Source: an uncultured Christensenella sp. (GTDB taxonomy: Bacteria > Bacillota > Clostridia > Christensenellales > UBA1242). Taken from it: a stretch of DNA of 44,323 bases. The notes under the pieces are model-generated. The model worked only from the letters and a program-made list of their open reading frames with translations, was not told where the DNA came from and searched no databases. Position 1 is the stretch's first letter. Each line of letters begins with the position of its first letter. The DNA lies in assembly GCA_905203645.1 (NCBI GenBank), contig CAJKWP010000002.1, positions 1 to 44,323 on the forward strand, given 5' to 3'. A program made the position numbers and the translations under genes. Shown in pieces: positions 1 through 8,947 of the stretch.

Positions 1-314
1 CTGTGTCAAAATTCAATCCCCTCGCAGTGATTATCCGTACGTCCCCATCATTTCCATTGGCTCTACACCGTTGTCCTTTCGCCCGTGCGCATTATTATGT
101 ATTATATTATATAAATAATTTGTATAAGTATATAATCAACCTTACCCGCTTAACACTTGACATTGTAATCATATGGACAATGGTCTTACATGCTTGAAAC
201 ATTATATCAGTTGTCGGCAAATGTCACTCGACATCACCTGCCGATAACTTTCTACAATTTGACAAATTTGCACCTGTATAACTTTGAGTTATATCTTGTA
301 TAACAACTTGATAT
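1..314. other. Non-coding window edge with a strong hairpin
   Basis: I see no convincing gene here. The first ~95 bases are visibly richer in G+C than what follows, and reading frames crossing them lack a start with a ribosome binding site. Bases 210-248 form a stable imperfect hairpin: a 10-bp outer stem (GTTGTCGGCA with TGCCGATAAC, one G-T pair) and an inner ATGTC/GACAT stem closed by ACTC. No T-run follows, so it is not a classic terminator. It could be the end of an element lying outside the window. Confidence 0.4.
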
Positions 315-343
315 TTGACTTATATAACAATACAAAATATAAT
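315..343 (+). promoter_or_regulatory. Sigma-70-type promoter for the 366-1421 gene
   Basis: TTGACT (315-320), a 17-nt spacer and TATAAT (338-343). Predicted transcription start is near 350, leaving a short leader that holds AAAGGAG before the ATG at 366. Short TTATAT/TATAAC repeats between 285 and 330 overlap the -35 side and could be an operator. Confidence 0.7.
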
Positions 344-365
344 ACTTGTGCAAAGGAGTAAGAAA

Positions 366-1421
366 ATGTATACAGAAAATTATATTTATATTGACACAAC
401 TCAAAAAAACAAAATAAATGAAGAAGCGCGCGAAAAGTATTTTTTGTTGGACAGACAAAAACGTTGTATTGCAAAATACAAAAGATTGCAGAAATATTTT
501 GAAACCGTGGATTTTGACCACATTGACACCAAAGAGCAAAACAAACTTCTGTTGGCATATCTGTTTTGTCAACACGCTGGCATGTATCACAACTTTAAAC
601 CATTCGCACACTATGTGAATACAGATTATCTTGATCCCTATCAACAAATAAAAAACGTCACCTCATTTGACATTAAAAAATTTGCAAGTACATTGATGGG
701 AATGCAAGATTGCAAAGAAACCGATATTTGGCTTGACAAAACTTTTCTTGAAAAAGATTATGAAGTGTGCGATTATGAGCGAGATTATTATTATTTAATC
801 AAACGCATACTCGTACACGTTATTTGCCCATCTGGCTTTGACGACAAAAGAAAATATTCACAAAAAGAAATATTGGAATTGGCGCAATCAAAAAAAATAT
901 TTCTTTTGAGTCTTGAAAGATTTTCAAACAAAATATATTGCGACCTCTATCCATCAGGATGCTCTCAAATCAAATTCAAATCAGGCATCGCCAAAACGAC
1001 ACAAAAAATCACTCTTGCTGAAGAGTATACGAAAAATCCACGAACTATCACAATCCCTGCCGGAACACGCCTTGAAGAAAAAGAACTCGATTTAAACCAG
1101 TTCGAGTATTTTTGCAGTTGGAATAAAACACCAAGAAAAGACAAATTCAATACTTATCTTGAAAGTATACAACAAATTTATCCAAATTTTGTAACCGTAT
1201 ATTTGAAACAACTTGCAGAAGAACTTCCAAACGAAATTTTGGCAAGGACAAAGCAAGCAAAACAAAACCACATGCAAATCAAAACATTCATTGAAGAGAG
1301 TTATACAAAATACAAGGTTGCACTTGAAAGAGAATTAAACAAGGTTGAAGCAGACAAGCAAAAAGAACTTAACAAAGTTAAAACCGAACCAAAATACGAC
1401 GAATCAAAATTTGAATTTTGA
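366..1421 (+). CDS. Hypothetical protein, charged, C-terminal coiled coil
   Basis: A 351-residue soluble protein that I do not recognise. It has no signal peptide or membrane segment. The body is rich in Tyr, Lys, Asp and Phe. The last ~50 residues are a Lys/Glu-rich helix (pattern ELNKVEADKQKELNK) that should form a coiled coil. The start at 366 is chosen over an upstream ATG at 315 because AAAGGAG lies just ahead of it and a good promoter overlaps the upstream extension. It stands alone, with its own promoter and a bidirectional terminator shared with argS. The unrelated-looking large protein at 4853-6559 has a similar charged, Tyr-rich composition, but I see no clear alignment. Confidence 0.8.
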   Translation: MYTENYIYIDTTQKNKINEEAREKYFLLDRQKRCIAKYKRLQKYFETVDFDHIDTKEQNKLLLAYLFCQHAGMYHNFKPFAHYVNTDYLDPYQQIKNVTSFDIKKFASTLMGMQDCKETDIWLDKTFLEKDYEVCDYERDYYYLIKRILVHVICPSGFDDKRKYSQKEILELAQSKKIFLLSLERFSNKIYCDLYPSGCSQIKFKSGIAKTTQKITLAEEYTKNPRTITIPAGTRLEEKELDLNQFEYFCSWNKTPRKDKFNTYLESIQQIYPNFVTVYLKQLAEELPNEILARTKQAKQNHMQIKTFIEESYTKYKVALERELNKVEADKQKELNKVKTEPKYDESKFEF

Positions 1422-1470
1422 AACTTAAAGTCGATATTGCAATGCAAGCCACTCATTAAATCTTTGAAAC

Positions 1471-1507
1471 AAAAAAATCTGACAAGATAAAACTGTCAGA
1501 TTTTTTT
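1471..1507. terminator. Bidirectional intrinsic terminator
   Basis: A perfect 14-bp stem (seven A-T pairs plus TCTGACA/TGTCAGA) with a 9-nt loop, with A- and T-runs on either side. It lies between the converging 366-1421 gene and argS and can serve both strands. Confidence 0.9.
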
Positions 1508-1518
1508 GGTGCAAATAT

Positions 1519-3189
1519 TTACATAGCGTCAACGACATTTATGCAAAGCAAATTGAGTGAAGTTTTGATTGCTTTGTTTATCATTGTGCAAAGAGCAATC
1601 TTTTGGCTTTCAAAATTTCCGCCAACGATTTTTTCTTTGTTGTAGTATTGATTGAAAAGTGAGCAGATATGAAGCACTTTGCGTGCAATTATGCTTGGTT
1701 CACTGCCCAAAAATGCGTTGTAAATACAGTTTTTCAAATCTTGCAAATCTTTCAAAAGCTCATAAGCGATGTCGTCGGAATATATATCAAAATTTTGATA
1801 ATCTGCAACACATCCGCTTTTTTTGATAACGCTCAAAATACGTGCGTAAGTATATTGGATATATGGTGCGGTTTCACCGTCAAACGAAATTGCCGTTTGC
1901 AAATCAAAAACTTTGTCTTTTGTGGTTTCAACCTTGAAAATAGAAAATGCCATTGCGCCTTGTGCGATAGTTTCGGCAACCTTGTCCATTTGTTCGGGTT
2001 CAAATCCCCTGTCTTTTATAATATCCAATGCTTTTTGTTTCGCTTCCGCCAAAATATCTTCCAAAACTGCTTGTTTTCCTTTACGGCTGGCGATTTTTCC
2101 TTCGGGAGTTGAGAACATTCCATAACCTACGTGAAGCAACTTGTCGCTGTAAGGCTTGTTCAAAAGTTTGCAAAGTGTGAACAGTTTTTCAAAGTGACTG
2201 TCTTGCTGAACAGCGGTTATATAAACAAGTTTGTCAAAGTTGTATCTTTCAAAGCGGTCTTCAACCGCCGCCAAATCTCTTGTTATATACAAACTTCCGC
2301 CGTCACTGCGTTCAACAACGCAAATGCCAAGTCCCATGTCAGAAAGGTCAACGATTTTTGCGCCTTCGCTTTGTTTTAAAAGTCCAGCATTTTCAAGTTC
2401 GTCTTTGACATTTTTCATTTTGTCGTTGTAATAACTTTCACCACGCCAATCATCAAATTTGATGCCAAGTCTTGAAATTATATCTTCGACTTTTTGTTTT
2501 GAAATTTGGATAAACCATTGATAAATTTGATAATCTTCGCCCTGTTTGTCTTCGATATTTTTTGACGCTTGACGAGCAAGGGTCATAAGTTCGTCGTTTT
2601 CTTCCCTGTTGAATTTTACATAAAGGTTTTGTATTTCGTCAATGCCGTTTTGTTCAACCTTTTGCTTGTCGCCCCAAAGTTTGTATGCAACAACCATTTT
2701 CCCAAATGGAGTTCCATAGTCACCGATGTAGTTTATACGCACAACGTCATAGCCAAAAAACTCGTACATTCTTGCAATGCTTTCGCCCAAAATTGTGCAG
2801 TTGTAATGACCGATGTGCATAAACTTTGCAAGGTTCACAGACGAATATTCCACACACGCCTTTTTGCCTTGACCAATATTTTGGTGATAAAAATCATTTT
2901 TTGAAAGGTTTGGCATCAAATCTTCGCAAAAATATTTGCGGTCAAAATAGATATTCAAATATCCATTGATTGCTTCGGTTTTTTCAACAAATGGCAGTTC
3001 TTGCAAATCTTGCCCCAGGTCTTGTGCAATCATTTGTGGTGCCTTTTTCAAAACTTTTGCAAAGTTGAAACATGGCAATGCCAAGTCACCCATTTGTGTG
3101 GATGGTGGTGCTGAAAAACAGGTTTCAATTTGTTCGGGCGAGATGCCTTCTATTTTTATTCTTTTTGCTATTTCTTTTTTAAAATCCAT
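1519..3189 (-). CDS. argS: Arginyl-tRNA synthetase
   Basis: Charges tRNA-Arg with arginine in the cytoplasm. It is a class I synthetase of 556 residues, normal for bacterial ArgRS. The HIGH signature is present as HIGHYN in the context KFMHIGHYNCT. The KMSKS-loop region appears as GKIASRKGK after the conserved GMFSTPEG; loss of a canonical KMSK is usual in ArgRS. The N-terminal ~100 residues fit the Arg_tRNA_synt_N domain and the C-terminus fits the DALR anticodon-binding domain. It starts 2 nt after the metG stop, with AAAGGATAA inside the metG end as its ribosome binding site, so metG-argS is an operon. The terminator at 1471-1507 follows. Confidence 0.97.
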   Translation of the reverse strand: MDFKKEIAKRIKIEGISPEQIETCFSAPPSTQMGDLALPCFNFAKVLKKAPQMIAQDLGQDLQELPFVEKTEAINGYLNIYFDRKYFCEDLMPNLSKNDFYHQNIGQGKKACVEYSSVNLAKFMHIGHYNCTILGESIARMYEFFGYDVVRINYIGDYGTPFGKMVVAYKLWGDKQKVEQNGIDEIQNLYVKFNREENDELMTLARQASKNIEDKQGEDYQIYQWFIQISKQKVEDIISRLGIKFDDWRGESYYNDKMKNVKDELENAGLLKQSEGAKIVDLSDMGLGICVVERSDGGSLYITRDLAAVEDRFERYNFDKLVYITAVQQDSHFEKLFTLCKLLNKPYSDKLLHVGYGMFSTPEGKIASRKGKQAVLEDILAEAKQKALDIIKDRGFEPEQMDKVAETIAQGAMAFSIFKVETTKDKVFDLQTAISFDGETAPYIQYTYARILSVIKKSGCVADYQNFDIYSDDIAYELLKDLQDLKNCIYNAFLGSEPSIIARKVLHICSLFNQYYNKEKIVGGNFESQKIALCTMINKAIKTSLNLLCINVVDAM

Positions 3190-3191
3190 AA

Positions 3192-4763
3192 TTATCCTTT
3201 TGTTTCGCTTGCAATTTTTGCAAGTTTTTCCATTTCAGCTGGGATATCAAGTCTTGGGAAAAGTGGAGCAAGTTCGCCAAGAGTAACTTTTTCCAGTATG
3301 TCAAATTGTTTTATTTTGTCCAATGTTATGTTTTGTCCAAACACGTTCAAAACTTTTTGAGTGCATTCTGGCAAAAATGCTTGCAAAAGCACTGTTCCCA
3401 AATATATTGCGTCAAGAAGATTGTACAAAACAGTTGCAAGTTGTGCTGTATTTTGGTCTTTGAAAAGTTGCCATGGCATACTTTGGTCGATGTATTTGTT
3501 TGCACGAACAAATATTGCAAAAATTTCTTCCAAGGCTTTGCTTACGTTGAAGTCTTGCATAAAAGCAAGTGTATTTTCAAAGCGTTCAAAGCAATAATCT
3601 TCAAATTGTTTGTCTTGTTCGGTTTGCACGCTCTTTTGTGGAACCACGCCATCAAAATATTTTTTTGTCATAGCAAGTGTACGGTTTATCAAATTGCCAT
3701 AATCGTTGCAAAGATCAGAATTGAACCTTGTCAAAAACTTTTCGGTTGTATAAACGCCGTCACTTCCAAATGGAATTTCACGAAGCAAAATGTATCTGAC
3801 TGGGTCAGCGCCATACAAGTCAATCAAAATGCGTGGGTCAAGTACTTCGGTGTTGTTTGTTTCCTTGCTTTTGCTGAGTTTGTCACCGCCAAACAAAAGC
3901 CATCCGTGTCCAAACAGTCTTTTTGGCAAAGGAAGATTCAATGCCATCAAAATTGCTGGCCAGATAATTGCGTGAAATCTTACAATTTCCTTGCCCATGA
4001 TTTGCACGTCTGCGGGCCAAAAATCCATCAATTTTTCGTCACCATTGTATCCAAGTGCGGTAAGATAGTTTAAAAGTGCGTCAATCCAAACGTAAACCGT
4101 GTGGTTTGGGTCAAAGTCAACTTTTACGCCCCATTTCACGCTTGTACGTGACACGCACAAATCTTGAAGACCAGGTTTTATAAAGTTGTTGACCATTTCA
4201 TTTACACGACTGGTTGGCAACAAAAATTCGGGGTTTTGTTTGTACAAATCCAAAAGTTTGTCGGCAAATTGACTGAGTTTGAAAAAGTACGCTTCTTCGG
4301 TTTGTTTTGTTACTTCCCTTCCACAATCTGGGCATTTGCCGTCGACAAGTTGTGCATCCGTCCAAAAAGATTCGCATGGCAAACAATAATTTCCAACGTA
4401 TTGTCCTTTGTAAATATATCCGTCATCATACAATTTTTTGAATGCGATTTGAACAGCCCTTTCATGCTCTGGTTCGGTGGTTCGGATAAATCTGTCATAA
4501 CTTATGTCAAGTTTTTTCCAAAGTGCTTTGCTGTCGGCAATCATCTCGTCCAGATATTGCATTTCGGTTTTTCCAACACTTTCGGCTTTTTTGGCGATTT
4601 TTTGACCATGTTCATCTGTTCCCGTCAAAAAGAAAACGTTTTTTCCCAAAGCACGATTGTGCCTTGCGATAGCGTCACAAATAACTGTTGTATAACAATT
4701 TCCCAATGTAAATTTGTTGCTTGGGTAATAAATTGGTGTTGTGATATAAAATTTGTTGTCCAT
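3192..4763 (-). CDS. metG: Methionyl-tRNA synthetase
   Basis: Charges initiator and elongator tRNA-Met. It has 523 residues with no C-terminal Trbp111-like tRNA-binding domain. The N-terminal catalytic core opens with FYITTPIYYPS. The zinc knuckle shows two CxxC pairs (CLPC and CPDC) near residues 130-150. The HIGH position reads TLGN instead of HIGH, and the KMSKS position reads LSKSK. The conserved FLTGTDEHGQK and WPAD stretches are intact, so it is likely functional. The start at 4763 is chosen because CGGAG precedes it; an upstream ATG at 4832 would extend the protein through the neighbour's terminator. First gene of a metG-argS operon. Confidence 0.96.
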   Translation of the reverse strand: MDNKFYITTPIYYPSNKFTLGNCYTTVICDAIARHNRALGKNVFFLTGTDEHGQKIAKKAESVGKTEMQYLDEMIADSKALWKKLDISYDRFIRTTEPEHERAVQIAFKKLYDDGYIYKGQYVGNYCLPCESFWTDAQLVDGKCPDCGREVTKQTEEAYFFKLSQFADKLLDLYKQNPEFLLPTSRVNEMVNNFIKPGLQDLCVSRTSVKWGVKVDFDPNHTVYVWIDALLNYLTALGYNGDEKLMDFWPADVQIMGKEIVRFHAIIWPAILMALNLPLPKRLFGHGWLLFGGDKLSKSKETNNTEVLDPRILIDLYGADPVRYILLREIPFGSDGVYTTEKFLTRFNSDLCNDYGNLINRTLAMTKKYFDGVVPQKSVQTEQDKQFEDYCFERFENTLAFMQDFNVSKALEEIFAIFVRANKYIDQSMPWQLFKDQNTAQLATVLYNLLDAIYLGTVLLQAFLPECTQKVLNVFGQNITLDKIKQFDILEKVTLGELAPLFPRLDIPAEMEKLAKIASETKG

Positions 4764-4822
4764 AAAATTTACTCCGTTTTGATAAGGATAACATCTTTGA
4801 TTGTTCAAAGTCAATTTATTAC

Positions 4823-4850
4823 AAAAAAACACTGAAATTTCAGTGCTTTT
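4823..4850 (-). terminator. Intrinsic terminator of the 4853-6559 gene
   Basis: A perfect 16-nt palindrome CACTGAAATTTCAGTG (4830-4845), followed on the minus strand by seven T residues. It separates the unknown upstream gene from the metG-argS operon. Confidence 0.88.
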
Positions 4851-4852
4851 TG

Positions 4853-6559
4853 TTACATATTTTGTGTATCTTCCGCCTGCAATTTTTTCGTTTTGCGTTT
4901 TGGAGTAATTTTTTGGACTATTTTTTCGAGCAAAACGTCTTCTATGCCTTCAAAATGTCCGTATGCGCCATTTGGTTCAATTGATGCAGTTGGCAGATGT
5001 GTTTGATTGTTGTATTCAACTTCTGCAATATTTTTTGAAAGGTCGCATTCGGGTTTGTTTTCTTGACAAACAAAGACAATATTTCCGTTTTTGATTTGTC
5101 GTTCAATTCTCTTCATAATCTTTTCGGCTGTTTCATATTCGCTCACGCTTTCGATTTTCAGTAATTTGGGATATGAAGAATTGACTACTGCGATATATTT
5201 CAAACTTTCGTGCTCAACGTCAATCCACTTGCCCATCCTTTCGATGGGTTTTATATTTTGCATATCTGGCACGTAAACTGTGTCAATTTTCCAAAAGGTT
5301 TCGGGATATTTTTGTTGCAAGAACGACCTTATTGTTTTTGCCACAACATCACCTTCAAGTGCCATGTTTTGCGCAACCTTGTCTTGGTGTATATACAGTT
5401 TGTCGTTTACACTTTGAACAACAGCCATATCCAAAAGTTTGATTTTTTCTTCAATCCTGCTGTTTTGTTCTTCCAATTCTTTCCACTTTTGGTCGTCGTC
5501 CAAAAATCTGTTGAATGGGTCAGCGTTGGTTGGAACATATCTGCGTTTTGCACAAAGGCTTTCACGATATTTTTCAACTATTTCGGTTTTCTTTTCCAAA
5601 AGTTCACTGCGAAGTTGCATTTTTTCAAAGTTGTTTTTTCCACGCATGAGTTTTGCGTACTTTTTGTCAAGCAAGTCAAAATATTTGTAAAGAGTTGGAA
5701 ATGCTTGTCTTTTGAACGCTTCGCTGTATTTTGTTTTTTCACGTTGGATTTGTTGTTTGTAACTTGGATAAACGTATTCTTCTTCTTGTTCTTTTTGCAG
5801 TTTTGAATTTTCGATTTTTTCAAGCAATTTTACTTTTTCGGCAATCAAATCGTCCACAGCGAAAAGTTTGCTTTTTATATAAGGCTCCATAAAATATACT
5901 TGCCTTAAATTTGTGTAATTGATTTTGTAGTACATTTCAATTTCGTTTTTGATTGCTGAGATGTTTTTGTCTTTGAAAAAGGTTGCAGGGATTTGTTTAA
6001 GATATGCTGGATGAATTGCGATTATTGCAAGCACGTCCTTTATTGTTCTTATTTTTGATTGGTCCAAAAGATAAATGCCAAATTTGTTTACAAAATTTAC
6101 AACTGCTACATAATCATTTTTGACAAGTTTTGCCCTGCCCGTGCCAAGCACTTCTTCTTTCAGGTCAACAGTTTCAAACCTTGATACTTCGGGACACATT
6201 TCTTCTTCGGATCCAAACGCAACAAACTTGTCAGAGATAACTTTGCCACTTGGCAACACAAAACAAAATGTGCCATCGTTGTTATTCAGCCTTGCAAGTT
6301 TTTCATAAAAATAATTTTGATATATTTGCATTCTTTTTGCTTTTGTTTGTGGATTGGCAACAATTTGGTCAAGCAATCTTTGATTGAGCATAACATCACG
6401 ATTTATGTCCTTGAAAAACGCAAAGTCTTGTTCATATATATTGTCTTGAAAAATATTTAAAAAATCGGCGCATTGATAATACTTGTAAAAATATTTTTTG
6501 ATAAGTTTTGAATGTTCTTTGAGTCTTGATACGTATTCGGGTTCGTTGTGATTTTTCAT
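4853..6559 (-). CDS. Large hypothetical protein with coiled-coil segments
   Basis: A 568-residue protein that I do not recognise. It has no signal peptide or obvious membrane helix. It is highly charged, with Lys/Glu/Gln-rich helical stretches around residues 225-380 that probably form coiled coils, and a basic C-terminal tail (PKRKTKK). The middle contains a mixed alpha/beta part (near residues 90-200). AAGGAG precedes the ATG at 6559. It lies downstream of the small gene 6637-6954 in the same direction, with a weak hairpin between them, so the two may be co-transcribed. No neighbour suggests a function. Confidence 0.8.
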   Translation of the reverse strand: MKNHNEPEYVSRLKEHSKLIKKYFYKYYQCADFLNIFQDNIYEQDFAFFKDINRDVMLNQRLLDQIVANPQTKAKRMQIYQNYFYEKLARLNNNDGTFCFVLPSGKVISDKFVAFGSEEEMCPEVSRFETVDLKEEVLGTGRAKLVKNDYVAVVNFVNKFGIYLLDQSKIRTIKDVLAIIAIHPAYLKQIPATFFKDKNISAIKNEIEMYYKINYTNLRQVYFMEPYIKSKLFAVDDLIAEKVKLLEKIENSKLQKEQEEEYVYPSYKQQIQREKTKYSEAFKRQAFPTLYKYFDLLDKKYAKLMRGKNNFEKMQLRSELLEKKTEIVEKYRESLCAKRRYVPTNADPFNRFLDDDQKWKELEEQNSRIEEKIKLLDMAVVQSVNDKLYIHQDKVAQNMALEGDVVAKTIRSFLQQKYPETFWKIDTVYVPDMQNIKPIERMGKWIDVEHESLKYIAVVNSSYPKLLKIESVSEYETAEKIMKRIERQIKNGNIVFVCQENKPECDLSKNIAEVEYNNQTHLPTASIEPNGAYGHFEGIEDVLLEKIVQKITPKRKTKKLQAEDTQNM

Positions 6560-6584
6560 ATTTCTCCTTTAACAGGCTTTGAAA

Positions 6585-6617
6585 ACGCCGAAAACAATCA
6601 AAAATTCTTTTCGGCGT
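6585..6617 (-). terminator. Weak terminator or attenuator hairpin
   Basis: ACGCCGAAAA (6585-6594) pairs with TTTTCGGCGT (6608-6617) around a 13-nt loop. The T-run on the minus strand is only about four residues. It may stop part of the transcription from the 6637-6954 gene into 4853-6559. Confidence 0.55.
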
Positions 6618-6636
6618 CAATTTGTTTTAATATTTT

Positions 6637-6954
6637 TTAAAATTCAAAATCATCTTTGTCGTTTTCCAAAAGTTTTCCATTGATTTTTGTTTCAATTTCA
6701 AAAACTTCATACTCAGAAAGCATATTTTTGTGTGGCAAAATGTCTGGATATTTTTTGAGCAAATTGTACACATTTTCACATCCAATTTGGTCGGTGTCAC
6801 AATCTGACGAATGAGGCATCTCTTGTCCTGTTACAACGTTGAAAAATTCGTTGTCTTTCAAAATAAAGATTGATTTGTACAATCTTTTGTTGTAGGTTTC
6901 TCCAACCCTTACAACATCTGCTACAAAAAGTTTGTCAATTTGATATTTCTTCAT
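6637..6954 (-). CDS. Small hypothetical protein
   Basis: A 105-residue soluble protein, not recognised. AAAGGAG 8 nt ahead of the ATG at 6954 decides the start over an in-frame ATG at 7020. The sequence is acidic, with a cysteine-containing central loop (SSDCDTDQIGCEN) and an acidic tail ending DDFEF. The terminal EF-rich tail resembles that of the 366-1421 protein (KFEF), which may be chance. It is the likely promoter-proximal gene of a unit with 4853-6559. Confidence 0.72.
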   Translation of the reverse strand: MKKYQIDKLFVADVVRVGETYNKRLYKSIFILKDNEFFNVVTGQEMPHSSDCDTDQIGCENVYNLLKKYPDILPHKNMLSEYEVFEIETKINGKLLENDKDDFEF

Positions 6955-7187
6955 TTTTTTTATCTCCTTTGATTTCTTGTGATTATGATAGCATAAAAAA
7001 AAGCAAATTTCAATACCCAAATATGCAAAATTTGTGCCTTTTTGACCATAAAAACAAAATTTGATATCAATTTACTTGCTGGAAAGTCGTTTTTGACAAA
7101 TATCTTGTGTTTTTTTGAAAAAAATGTTAATATATTAAAAGTGATACAAAAGTATCCAAACAAATGACAAAGCGCCCTTCATTTTGT

Positions 7188-7264
7188 CTGGGTGTGGCGC
7201 AGTTCGGTAGCGCGCTTGAATGGGGTTCAAGAGGCCGGAAGTTCAAATCTTCTCACTCAGACCA
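7188..7264 (+). tRNA. tRNA-Pro (anticodon GGG)
   Basis: A full cloverleaf with encoded CCA. The acceptor CTGGGTG pairs with CACTCAG, giving the C1-G72 pair typical of bacterial tRNA-Pro. The D stem is GCGC/GCGC, the anticodon stem CTTGA/TCAAG with loop ATGGGGT (anticodon 7222-7224), and the T arm GGAAG-TTCAAAT-CTTCT. It reads CCC and CCU codons. Confidence 0.95.
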
Positions 7265-7271
7265 ATTTTGC

Positions 7272-7321
7272 AAAAAACCTTTTGAATACGTCACAAGGCA
7301 AATTTTTCAAAAGGTTTTTTT
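7272..7321. terminator. Bidirectional terminator after tRNA-Pro
   Basis: AAAAAACCTTTTGAA (7272-7286) pairs with TTCAAAAGGTTTTTT (7306-7320) around a 19-nt loop. It ends tRNA-Pro and can also end the convergent glycosyltransferase gene. Confidence 0.85.
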
Positions 7322-7335
7322 GTTTATGCAAATAT

Positions 7336-8388
7336 TCAATCAAAGAACTTTTGGTTGTACAAAACCTGCTTGCGGTCGGGATAAAATTTTTTGAGTTTTT
7401 GATGATACACGTACGCACTTTGCAAATCACCTACATGATAGTACAGGCAAACAAGTTGCAAATATGGAACAAAATAATAATATTCCATATCCACAAAATT
7501 GCCACATTCAAGATCTGCATCAATGGTGGTTGCAAACTTGTAAAAATTTATTGCTTGCGTGTATTTTTGTTGGTCGAAATATATTTGACCGACAAGGCAC
7601 AAGGTTTCGGAACTGGGCTGAAAGTTTTTGATTATTTCAAACAACATATCCAGTGCTTTTTGGTCTTGTTGCAAAAAGTAAAAACATCTTGCAATCGTAT
7701 ACATGGCATCAATTTGATTTGGCAAAAACTTGTTTGGCATCTTCAAATATTTTTTCAAATTTTTTATCGCACTTTTGTATTTGCCCAAATAAAAATATTC
7801 TTTTGCAAAATAATATTGACTGCGTGTATCAAATATCTCACCCGCCCTTTTGTGCGTCAAATATATTTTTAAATTTCGCTTTGGGTCAGAAGAAGACAAC
7901 TTTTTGTGCCAAACTTCAAAATCTTCAAAAATTATCTTTCCACTGGGAACAATGACTTCGTGCACAAACCCTTGCCAAAAAAACTTTCCACGTTTCAATA
8001 TTCTTTCACGAAAATATGAATAATTTGGTTTGTCATTTTCGTCAAAGCCAATCACGTACTTTGCCATAACAACGTCTACGCCACAAAGCCTTGGTTTCAG
8101 ACTTGCTATTTTTTTTGCGTTGGCGTCAGATATAACGTCGTCGGCATCAACCCACATTACATAATCGCAAGTGGCTTTTTCAAATGCAAAGTTGCGTGCT
8201 TTTGAAAAATCGTTGCACCAAACAAAATCAAAAACCTTGTCGGTGTATTTTTGTGCAAGCGTTTTTGTTTTGTCGGTCGAACCCGTGTCAACGACAACTA
8301 TTTCGTCAGCAAACCTTTTGACACAATCAAGGCATCTTTCAATGACCTTTTCTTCATTTTTTACAATCAAACAAACCGAAAGTTTCAT
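7336..8388 (-). CDS. Family 2 glycosyltransferase with C-terminal TPRs
   Basis: Probably transfers a sugar to a cell-surface or glycoprotein acceptor; donor and acceptor cannot be read from sequence. It has 350 residues. The N-terminal GT-A fold begins LSVCLIVKNEE, with VVVDTGSTDKT at about residues 33-43 and the metal-binding DADD motif (WVDADD) near residues 80-85. The C-terminal half carries TPR-like helices with the Tyr/Ala/Lys pattern (YFYLGKYKSAIKNLKKY). This layout is the SunS/YtcI-like GT2-TPR class. The start at 8388 gives the canonical N-terminus; its ribosome binding site (AAAGA) is weak, and longer in-frame starts have no better one. Confidence 0.85.
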   Translation of the reverse strand: MKLSVCLIVKNEEKVIERCLDCVKRFADEIVVVDTGSTDKTKTLAQKYTDKVFDFVWCNDFSKARNFAFEKATCDYVMWVDADDVISDANAKKIASLKPRLCGVDVVMAKYVIGFDENDKPNYSYFRERILKRGKFFWQGFVHEVIVPSGKIIFEDFEVWHKKLSSSDPKRNLKIYLTHKRAGEIFDTRSQYYFAKEYFYLGKYKSAIKNLKKYLKMPNKFLPNQIDAMYTIARCFYFLQQDQKALDMLFEIIKNFQPSSETLCLVGQIYFDQQKYTQAINFYKFATTIDADLECGNFVDMEYYYFVPYLQLVCLYYHVGDLQSAYVYHQKLKKFYPDRKQVLYNQKFFD

Positions 8389-8496
8389 CGTATCTTTATA
8401 TGGCATTTGTGGGCAAAAACGTGACAAAATATTTTTGTTTTTTTGAATTTTGTTGTATACTCTTGTTGTCACAATTGTGAACAAAAGGAGATTTTT

Positions 8497-8871
8497 ATGG
8501 AACTTTACAGATGTACAAAATGTGGCGCAATGACTCAAACATTCAAGCCTTGCAAGTGCCACGACTGTGGGATAAAATCGACTTGTTGCGGTCAGCCAAT
8601 GACAAAACAAATCGAAAACACAAACGACGGAGCGGTCGAAAAGCATAAACCCGTTGTTGAAATTTGCGGAAGTTATATCGTTGTAACCGTAAATCACGTT
8701 ATGGAGCCAGACCATTACATCGAATGGATAGCATACGAAAGCGACAGCACCTTTGGCAAAAAGCAACTCTTGCCAAATCAAAAAGCAATTGCTATCTTTC
8801 CTTATCAAAAAAACAGCAAAGTATACGCTTTTTGCAACAAACACGGTCTTTGGTCAACTATTGTTGAATAA
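8497..8871 (+). CDS. dfx: Superoxide reductase (desulfoferrodoxin), cysteine-enriched N-domain
   Basis: Reduces superoxide to hydrogen peroxide in the cytoplasm without making oxygen, the usual defence of anaerobes. It has 124 residues. The C-terminal iron site is complete: His50 (EKHKP), His67 and His73 (NHVMEPDH), Cys113 and His116 (CNKH), with Glu48 at the gate position. The N-terminal desulforedoxin-like domain has CTKC (6, 9) and CC (30, 31), expected to bind a FeS4 centre, but the loop between is longer than usual and holds three extra cysteines (19, 21, 24; CKCHDC). The start is set by AAAGGAG at 8484-8490. It is followed by its own terminator. Confidence 0.93.
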   Translation: MELYRCTKCGAMTQTFKPCKCHDCGIKSTCCGQPMTKQIENTNDGAVEKHKPVVEICGSYIVVTVNHVMEPDHYIEWIAYESDSTFGKKQLLPNQKAIAIFPYQKNSKVYAFCNKHGLWSTIVE

Positions 8872-8886
8872 TCCAAAACAAAAAAT

Positions 8887-8931
8887 ACATCAAGAATGAG
8901 TGTAAACCAATATCTTGATGTGTTTTTTTTT
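8887..8931. terminator. Intrinsic terminator of dfx
   Basis: ACATCAAGA (8887-8895) pairs with TCTTGATGT (8913-8921), followed by a run of nine T. An A-run on the other side lets it also end the convergent 8948-9382 gene. Confidence 0.88.
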
Positions 8932-8947
8932 GTTAGTTTATGAATAT

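Noticed and set aside
3..197. 64-residue ORF at the window edge
   Set aside because: No ribosome binding site, GTG near the very edge, and no protein-like pattern; the DNA is partly GC-rich non-coding.
4764..4852. T-box leader upstream of metG-argS
   Set aside because: Only a short gap with a terminator of the upstream gene is present, with no specifier loop or T-box sequence; the same is true for glnS and valS.
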